Positions 56,623 to 64,000 of a stretch of 64,000 nucleotides of DNA are shown here, piece after piece. This DNA is from Aristolochia californica. Its lineage: Eukaryota > Streptophyta > Magnoliopsida > Piperales > Aristolochiaceae. Under the pieces are notes generated by a model. It ran no database searches. It was not told where the DNA came from and was given only the letters and a program-made list of their open reading frames with translations. Location of the stretch: assembly GCA_029961685.1 (NCBI GenBank), contig JARWKL010000007.1, forward strand, positions 2,004,708 to 2,068,707, read 5' to 3'. The stretch's first letter is position 1. Every line of letters begins with the position of its first letter. Made by a program: the position numbers and the translations under genes.

Positions 56623-58920
56623 TGTTGAAGAGCATATATGGAAGAGTCTTACATGACTCCCACAGTATGAAGGCTTACAAAGCCAAAATTAATATGGTGG
56701 CGTCTTATATGAGTCTTATAAAAGAGTCTTAGTTAAAAGTGTTTTGATTATGTTAGTCTTCTATTTATGTTCAGTTGTTTAATTGTTTTTAGGGCCTATA
56801 CTTGTTTCCTTTATTATAAACAGAAGCTCTCTTTTCCAGAATTTCAACATGGTATCTGAGGGGTTTTTGTGGGTTGATTTGGTGAACCCATAGAGATAAT
56901 GTGATCCTTTTCTGATATACTATCTCTAATAGTTTTGGTTCATATTTTGTCTTCTTTTTTTTCTTTCTTGTTCTAGTACCATTTTTCTTGGCATTCACAC
57001 CTCCATTCTAAACTTTTTATATTTCAAATCATATATTGAGTGAAAAATCTTCAAGCCTACTTTCCAACGTAAAATAAGAAATTGGAAATTGGAAATCGAT
57101 ATTTGAAACAATAAAAAAATACTACAAAAGAGGTTTGAGCACCAACAAAAAACTTCAACTTTCAAGGTGATTTATACTATAAATAACTAGATTTTATATG
57201 GAGAATTATATATAAAAAAGATAGATTTATAAATCTATTTTCATACCTTTTAAACCAATTCTAAATGTGAGTTTTCTAGAGGGATATATCAATATCGAAA
57301 GAGTCAATGGTCATGCTGACCTAAGAAGAAAGATCACCCAGTTGGGCCAAATTAGGGAGTCCGAAATTGATCATATTCTTTCTCTTAAAAGAAGTATATT
57401 TTATGAAGGAATGTTATACTTAAATTAAAGTTTCAAAGTCTAACTTCACAAGGAGATAATTTTATGTCAATCTGATATATATATATATAAAAGGAGATAT
57501 TCGCATTAAAGTCGACAACCATTAAACTAAAGAATAAACAAAATCAAAAGGTCATAACATATTCAAGAACAAAAGTTTTATGTCAAATTAAGTATCGAAT
57601 TAAATTTCTTTGAGTCTAGTTTCTTAATAAATAAACAATTTATGACTATGATCTATATTTTGGGAGATATTGATATTAGAATTACTAAAGGTCAACTCTG
57701 CCAAAAATTTCTCATTTTTCCTATTTTCTCCTATTATCTCTCCATGAATTGACGTAAATTGAATCTATTTTTCTCCTAAAATTTTAGTTTTTTAGCCAAA
57801 TTTATCTTCTATTAAGAAAGTTTTGGTCAATGTGTTCTTTCAAGATATGCAAAAAAAATTCGTTTCGATGTTTTTTTTCAAGTTTTACATTGTTGTTACT
57901 TGGTTGTGTGTCTTATACATCGTCAACTCTGAAAATTATGGTTACCCAGAAAACAAGTTATACTTGGTCAAATTTATTAAGTTCTATCATTATAGTCTCC
58001 CTTAATTTTTTTTTAAAGGTCATATTCTAGATTCATTGGGAAGTATGAGTATTACATAGTCGTCACTTTCTGGATAAAGTTGTTTTCCTCTAGTATTTCT
58101 TCAGTTTATTTTTGTGTATTTTCATCACTTAAGAGGAATGCTTAGACCCACTATCTAAAAAGTATACGAGTGTGCCCAACTTCTTGTTTAAATCAAGTCT
58201 TTTATTTTTACCTAAGAGGTAATTTGTATTTGAGTTACCCTTAAAAAACGAGAGGTATTTTTGTTAAACCCTAAAGTTGGGCCGTTTTTCTACCTTTAAA
58301 ATTGAGTAAAGTGATTTTCTTCTCCCACATTGTGTTTTGTCCATACCTGGTCTCTATGTCTTTTTTATCCCTAACTTAAAGGAAAAAAGTAGAAGAAGTA
58401 TAAGAAAATATATTTTGTTCCACATTATGTGACTAAAATATTTAAGAAAAGGGAAGAACAAATGATGAAGATTTAACATCTATGAAAAAGTTTTAGCTAA
58501 TGAAGATTGAAGATCCGAGAATCTTTTTCATTGCAAGCTGAAATTATAAAATCCAACTTGAGAGTGTTGATGAGTAAATATAAGTAGATATAAAGTATTT
58601 TTACATGACTCTCATAATAAGAATTTTAGACAGAACTAAAATTAATATGGTGGAGTCTTACAGGAGTCTCATGTGAGGAGGTATAATCTTAGTTAAAAAT
58701 ATTTTAATTATATTAATATGTATTTATGTTCAGTGTTTAATTATTACAAGACTTATCTTTTAAGTATTTGATTGTGTAACCGAAACAAAAATAATTTAAT
58801 TGTAATTAGATTATAATTGTTTACTCTCTTATAAAAAGTCGGTTATTAATAATTAGTTAACTACAAGTTAATTTTTTTAGAAATTTATCATTTTTTTATT
58901 TTTTTATTTTTATTCAAAGC
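56623..58920 (+). mobile_element. Non-autonomous LTR element, family B, with both LTRs
   Basis: The 5' LTR 56623-56849 starts TGTTGAAGAGCATATATGG and ends TTTCAACA; a primer-binding site TGGTATCTGAGG follows. The 3' LTR starts at 58565 after an ACTTGAGAG tract and runs to about 58920. The 1.7-kb interior aligns with the reverse strand of 35418-36867 and shares its leader module with 9225-9560. It encodes no gag-pol domain. The 5' LTR is about 100-150 bp shorter than others of the family, so the copy is old or deleted. Confidence 0.68.
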
Positions 58921-59693
58921 CAAAAATTGTTCATTTCTACCGTTCAATTAGTGTAGTGATGATGAATAACTTGTAAGGATGAACAAGTAGCCGTTGGTTT
59001 TTGTTTGTACGCCGGGATTTTCCATCAGTGATGACTGACCTGATTCAGTCTGGTTGTACAAGGAGGCTGAGCACGCCTACAATCCAGAGGTCGAGTTCGC
59101 ATCAGTAGGCGTACAACGGGCCTACTACGCCAGTGCATCATCTTGCATTTTACATCTGTGATAACTGAGAACGAATCTCTCAAGAAACTTGAGACAGGTG
59201 GAGGAGGCAGCCCCGGGAAGTGAGATAGTGGACGGCACGGTCACGGAAAGCAAGCTACCTGTCCACTGAAACCGACTCTTTCCCTGGTTGAGTGCTCTCT
59301 CTCCTCCCACTCACAGATCTCGAACCTTTTTGAGAACTGAGCGAAAAACGGCTACTTTCGGTTTTCGACGCAAAAATGGATCGCCAATCGCTTTCGCAAA
59401 TTAAACAAGCTGCACTGCCATATCTGGTTTCTGCACAAACTGGCAGACTGCATTGTCTACGAGAAAAGCGACTCTCGATAGTCCCTCCATGCTCTGGCGT
59501 GTCGTCCCAGTTAAAACCCGCAATCTCGTTAATCGATTCAAGAAGAAGCCCGAAGCGTCACCCGCGAAAGTGAGATATCGTTGAATTGTTTTTTTTTAAT
59601 AAGAAAATATTTGGATGCAACACTGCCCACGACTTCCAACGAAATTCACTTCAGCCGAAATCGACAGTTTCATCGGAAGAGTGGCTACAAAGT
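58921..59693. other. Intergenic DNA upstream of the DUF936 gene
   Basis: A GC-richer stretch (59000-59580) with open frames on both strands but no recognised domain. It probably includes the distal promoter of the DUF936 gene. Confidence 0.35.
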
Positions 59694-59701
59694 CCACGTG
59701 G
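59694..59701. promoter_or_regulatory. G-box (CCACGTGG) upstream of the DUF936 gene
   Basis: CACGTG with flanking C and G lies 93 bp before the start codon. This palindrome is the usual binding site of plant bZIP and bHLH factors (ABA and light responses). Function here is inferred from position only. Confidence 0.5.
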
Positions 59702-59793
59702 CATACATCAAGTGACATCCCTCTAACTCTACACCTTCAACAATCAAAACATCTCCTTTCCCTCCGTTTCCTCCCCTACTGCTCCCCTTCTTC

Positions 59794-60516
59794 ATGGCCT
59801 CTCTTACCCCCGGCGTGCTCTCTAAGCTTCTTCAACACGCTAGTACAGACGTCAGAGTAGCCGGCGAGCATCGTTCCTCCCTCCTGCAGGTCATCGGAAT
59901 CGTTCCTCGCGGCGAAGATCCTTTACAGACCAGAGGTTTCTTCTTGAAAGTCTCCGACTCTTTGCACTCCTCCTACGTTTCCATCTCTGACGAAGATGCC
60001 GACATGATTTTCAGTGATAAGATCCAGCTCGGTCAGTTCATTTACGTTTCCCGGCTAGATTCTGCTTCTCCGGTCCCCGTGCTTCGAGGTATCAAGCCTG
60101 TTCCCAAGAGGCGGCCTTGTATTGGGAACCCTGAGGATTTGGTTTCCGGCGAGTTGCTTATACTTAAAGACAACGCAGAATGCAAAGTAACCAAAAAAAC
60201 CGTCAGGGCCAAGGACAAGGGTAAAACGGTTTCTGCGGTAAACAAAGTTGTTGACAACACGAAGACGTTGAGCTTGGTGGGAGATGACATAAAATCGAGA
60301 CGCAAGTCCTTGGCAAATGCTGTTCAGGAAAGTAAAGAGCCGAGACGCAAGTCCTTGGCAAATGCTGTTCAGGAAAGTAAAGAGCCGAGACGCTTGAGTT
60401 TGGACTCCGTAAGGAAGAAGGGGTGGCAGAATGATAAAGGGTCCAAAAACCGTTTGTCTGCTCAGCTTTTCGAGTCGAAATGGAAGGACACGTCGAGTAC
60501 TTCAGATTCTGCTTCG
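59794..60516 (+). CDS. DUF936 family protein, first coding exon (partial)
   Basis: This 241-codon exon starts [15 protein letters not shown] and carries [52 protein letters not shown] and [16 protein letters not shown], the conserved N-terminal block of the plant DUF936 family (function unknown). The exon ends at a good donor (TCG/GTATGC at 60516-60517). Later exons were not recognised before the window end, where intronic retroelements lie, so the gene either has a very long intron or is truncated. Residues about 169-198 contain an in-frame 15-residue tandem duplication ([15 protein letters not shown] twice) from an exact 45-bp DNA repeat at about 60299-60388. The basic RRxS repeats could be phosphorylation-type sites, but that is speculation. 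Confidence 0.88.
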
Positions 60517-61326
60517 GTATGCACCGGTTTATTTTCTTCTATAGCTGTTACTTTTGCTTTTCTTCTTTCTTTTCTCATTCCCAACTTTTATGCTTGCATT
60601 TCTCGTTTCCCCTGTTCTCTTAAATGACAAATATCCTTGGTTCTTCACCTACACTCTGTCCATTGACAATTGTTTGGCTTTTGGTGGTGATTTGCATTCG
60701 TCAAGCATTATGAGGGAATACCGGTCATCCCAGGTACTTATTCATCCGACTGATGGTTCATTCTTTGAAGTTCTCCTCTCATTGCCTAAAGCTGGCTGTG
60801 GATCAGCTATTCTTACTTCCTCCTTTTTCCCAAAACTTTATCTTCGCCTCGACCTAATGCTTGGCCTGATGATGGTGTTTGATGTTTTTCTTTTGTTAAA
60901 TCTTTGATAGAATTTACTTTTTCAACCAAAAATAATCGTTGATAGCATTTACTCTTTCTACAAAAAAAAAAAAATCTTTAAATAGCATTTTGCTTTTTCG
61001 AAAAAAAAACTTTGATAACTTTTGAAGTTCTAAAAGTATAATTTGTAAATATATTTCCCTTTTCAATCTCTTGCTGTTGGAGTTTTGTTGAATGGCTTGT
61101 TTCAATGATCTTTTTTCTTGTTATGGTAACTTCGAACAAGTTGAGGTCGTTATGGATGATAGTTTGTTATTTCGCACGTTAGTGCATTTATTTATTTTTC
61201 TTTTTGAAATAAATATTAGCACTCTTTTGTTAGTCAAGATGGTGCATTGGTGTCGTAAGCAAACAACTAGAAGTCTAGCAACGTCAAAGCAGTCACACTG
61301 TCAAATGGCGTCCCAAAAATTATTTA

Positions 61327-61655
61327 TGTTGGAGTATTTGTTTGTATCGACCGGGCCAGTCCTTGTATAAGATCGTGGGGTTGCTTCTCTAATAGGTTCG
61401 AGCCTTTTAGCGCACTGGTTTTAACATGATATTAGAGTAGGTTGGTCCCGAGTTCGAATCCTGCTCCCACCGAATTTTGTCCCAGGTATTTCTGGTGAAT
61501 TTGTCCTGGGTTTTTCCGGTGAACTTATCCACGGGTTTTCTCCGTGCGGGGGAGTGTTGGAATATTTATTTGTATCGATAGGGCCAGTCCTTGTATAAGA
61601 TCTGTGGGGTTGCTTCCCTAATAGGTTCGAGCCCTTTAGCGCACTGGTTTCAACA
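61327..61655 (+). mobile_element. TRIM/SMART-like miniature LTR element, complete (329 bp)
   Basis: Two LTRs, 61327-61426 (100 bp) and 61555-61655 (101 bp), start TGTTGGA and end TTTTAACA or TTTCAACA. They are about 90 percent alike by eye. The 128-bp interior starts with a primer-binding-like TGATATTAGAGTAGG and ends with a polypurine tract GCGGGGGAG. Flanks ATTTA (61322-61326) and ATTTG (61656-61660) agree in four of five bases. There is no coding capacity. GGTTCGAGCC in each LTR and AGTTCGAATCC in the interior resemble the Pol III B box. It lies in the presumed intron of the DUF936 gene, in the gene's orientation. Confidence 0.88.
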
Positions 61656-62009
61656 ATTTGTATGGCAAGCAATTTGTGACCCATCTTTCCTGTGAGGTAC
61701 CTATTTTGTGCTACCAGTATAAAGCTGCTTGTGTCCATTTCTTTTGGTTGAAGGACAACTCTTTGGGCCTATTTTAGAAGCTTGAGTTTGAAGTTATTTT
61801 GTAGAGAGGTTTCTCCTCATTAGCAGATGAGGTGGAAGATGATGAGAGCCAATTTACCCTTTTCAATTACATTAAGCTCCCTTTGGCACTCTTCTTATAA
61901 ATAGCTGAACAACTTAATGAAATGAGCTTGTTGATTGTGTATGGCCTGTTAGAAAACAATGTGAAGGGTATTTTTACATAGTATGCACTTCCTAGATATA
62001 GTCCCATGG

Positions 62010-62269
62010 TGTTGAGTATGCTCGAGTGTTTATTTAGTTTGACTTTCATGTAATTTGGAGGTGTAATGTAGGAGTTATAAAGGATTAAATGTATGAGGGT
62101 ATATTAGTCTTTGTACCTGTTTTCACTTAAGCTATATAAGTGAGTTGGGGGATTGATTTAGAGCCCTAATGAGAGCTCTTCTTACTCTCTTGCAGCCGCC
62201 ACCCTCTCTCCTTTTCTTTCTTCTCCTTCTTTTCCTCTCTCTCAACACTCTTTATTACCTTATTTCTCA
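62010..62269 (+). repeat. Copia 5' LTR
   Basis: Starts TGTTGAGTATGCTCGAG and ends TATTTCTCA. It includes GCTATATAAGTGAG (TATA-like) near 62133 and a CT-rich leader. It is directly followed by a primer-binding site TGGTATCAGATC at 62270. Confidence 0.75.
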
Positions 62270-63180
62270 TGGTATCAGATCAACAAGACTTGGTTACAAG
62301 CGAGTGGAGCTTCAGTCGATCTCTTACAAGGGGAAAATTAAGGTTTGATTGTGATTGGTTGACAAAAAATTGTCCTTTTGTGCTCTCTTTTTCTACCATA
62401 ACCTTGCGGTTAATGGTTCTTGCTACCCCTAGAGCAGGTTGATGATAGTTTAGTGCTTTAAAGGGGTTATTAACTTGGGATCTCCCCCCTTTGTCTGGTG
62501 TGCAACCCATTACTAGGCTTGGTTTCCTTACGTCACCACTGGGTTGGCTGATGTCAGCTCAATCTTTGACATTTTTTGTGGGATTTTTAAAGCATTGCCA
62601 TCAATCTCGAGGATGATCTGGATTTTGGGGGAATAGGTGTTCGAGTTGCACAAGCCCTAATTCTTTGAGAAGTGGGGCCCATAGTGCCTGCATGGACAAT
62701 TGCTTGGTGAGAAATTGTGATTGTTTGTAGTTGTCATTATTGGTATTTCTAGCTGATTCTGGTGAAGTATCGAGGGAGCATGGAAACCTAGAGATAAACA
62801 ATTCAATCTCGATTACTTTTGAGAGGTTGAACAGTATGAATTTTCTCTGTTTTTCAAAATCCATTTGGATTTATCTAGAGGCCAAGAGGAAGTCTAATTT
62901 CATCAAGGAAGACCCACTAGTTCTCTTGAATGATGACTGGGAAGTAGATGACAGTAGGTCATGACTTAGCTAGTCAACAATATTGATTCCAAATTAAGGA
63001 ATCAAATTATGAAGTGAGAAACAACAAAAGGAATGTGGTTGTCTCTACAAGCTTTGTATGCTCAAGAGAGCAATTTGTCCCATGTATATGAGCTGTATGC
63101 TATATTGTTTAGTCTTGAACAAAATGAATGGTCGATTGCAGACCATAGGGACATGTGATTGACATACTCAAATTCAAGAT
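62270..63180 (+). pseudogene. Copia gag relic after the LTR
   Basis: After the primer-binding site, broken frames lead to a 77-codon segment (62731-62964) with ISITFERLNSMNFL, SKSIWIYLEAKRKSNF and NDDWEVDD, the N-terminus of a copia gag. Further frames read NNIDSKLRNQIMK, SLQALYAQESNLSHVYELYA and LFSLEQNEWSIAD (62970-63150). Point stops make it non-functional. Confidence 0.82.
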
Positions 63181-64000
63181 AGAGAGTTGATGATTATGGA
63201 ACTTGAGTAAAATGAGGTAAAGAACCAAAATAGACTGGAGTGGAGTCAACACGAGATAAAGAAGGATTGGAAGACGACTCAATAGTAGAAGAAGAAGACA
63301 AAAAGTGTCATTTTTTGAGGACGTAGGGATGTTGAGATGATTCGACGAGGCATAGAAGTGACTGAAAGAGGCAGATAGGGAATTGGAAGGTGAAACCAGA
63401 GAAATATCAAGCCAATAGGAAGACTCAAGTCGACATGATCATTTTGTTAAGTGAGGACGAAGCGGCTCAAGGTGGTGGAGGCGATGATTTTGGGTGAAGT
63501 GGTGATATCAAGTTGACCAGATAAAATTGTGTGGATTCGATACTTATGCGCAAGTTTGGACGAGTCGACTCGAGGGGGTGGAGGCAACTCGAGACTGACA
63601 TGTGAAGGCGATGCGTAAGGGGTCGAGGCAGCATGAGGAGGCAATGAGTTGACTTGATGGGGTTGGAGTCAACTAAACAATTGCGTTGTGAGTATGTTTA
63701 TGATTGAAACCGGTTGGGTAGTGGTACCTCCATCTTGTTCACTATGCTCATAGGGTCTAAAATTGTTATTAGCAATTTGTGACTCATCAAATGTAATGTG
63801 TCTTGAAATGTGAAGATGTTAATTGGAAACATTGCAACAACCATATCTCTTTGAGGTATGAACATAACCAACAAAGTTGCAAAGAATGGCCTTGAGAAAA
63901 AAACTTTTCCCTTTTGGTAGACCAAACATGGACTTAAGCAACAAACTCAAACACCCGAAGATGGTGATAAGAGGGTGCCTCTACATATAGTAATTCACAT
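63181..64000 (-). pseudogene. Copia integrase C-terminal relic, minus strand
   Basis: On the minus strand about 63980-63760 reads RVFEFVA, STKREKFF, FVGYVHTSKRYGC and HISRHITFDESQ, which parallel the end of the copia integrase (lead-in to RT: VSRDVTF.ESQ). It is opposite in orientation to the gag at 62270-63180, so it belongs to another element. 63181-63690 has no recognised motif. Confidence 0.6.

Noticed and set aside
60042..60305. An 87-codon minus-strand frame in the DUF936 exon
   Set aside because: Antisense shadow of a conserved coding exon.

Overview
This window looks like nuclear DNA of a flowering plant. Spliced genes with GT-AG introns of plant size, plant-only families (class III peroxidase, SOSEKI/DUF966, DUF936, an arabinogalactan-like peptide) and a dense background of Ty1/copia and Ty3/gypsy LTR-retrotransposon relics all point that way. 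I cannot name the species. No organelle insert, rRNA gene, CRISPR array or prokaryotic feature was seen.

Layout: 1-1440 (-) is the 5' part of an EDEM-type alpha-mannosidase gene (GH47, MNS4/MNS5 group), five exons visible, running off the left edge. 1745-13900 is a nested retroelement block: two copia gag relics, a gypsy deletion derivative arranged LTR-int-LTR-int-LTR with a perfect 5-bp target-site duplication, a copia element with 290/305-bp LTRs holding a solo LTR with its own perfect duplication, and LTRs studded with TGATCGATCA palindromes. 14480-15463 (+) is an intact intronless class III peroxidase. 16340-23600 is copia debris on both strands. 24185-32984 (-) is a complete 11-exon J-domain gene (ARG1/DNAJ15 type, 413 aa by my splicing) whose 5-kb intron 5 holds copia fragments in both orientations. 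33600-40700 is non-genic, with a non-autonomous LTR element, another LTR with a perfect tRNA-Met primer-binding site, and a 710-bp Mutator-like MITE with a near-perfect 9-bp duplication. 40708-40956 (-) encodes a small GPI-anchored AGP-like peptide with a Met-rich segment. 41291-44503 is a large inverted duplication whose right arm is split by a TRIM-like element. 44500-48700 is retroelement debris and unassigned DNA. 50172-51979 (+) is a complete six-exon SOSEKI gene (387 aa). 52290-58920 has LTR pieces, a 184-bp tandem array, an ATT microsatellite and a 2.3-kb non-autonomous LTR element. 59794-60516 (+) is the first coding exon of a DUF936 gene, followed by a 329-bp TRIM/SMART-like element and further copia relics to the window end.

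The genes do not form a pathway or operon. They are independent loci: ER quality control (EDEM), apoplastic redox chemistry (peroxidase), gravity and vesicle signalling (ARG1), cell-surface peptide (AGP), cell polarity (SOSEKI) and unknown (DUF936). They sit as islands in LTR-element DNA.

I found no clearly new biochemical system. The most notable items are structural: the two-body gypsy array, the 329-bp mini-element with Pol III B-box-like motifs, the inverted duplication split by a repeat-carrying TRIM, and one leader module shared by two LTR families. All exon borders and alignments were read by eye; none was checked against transcripts or databases.
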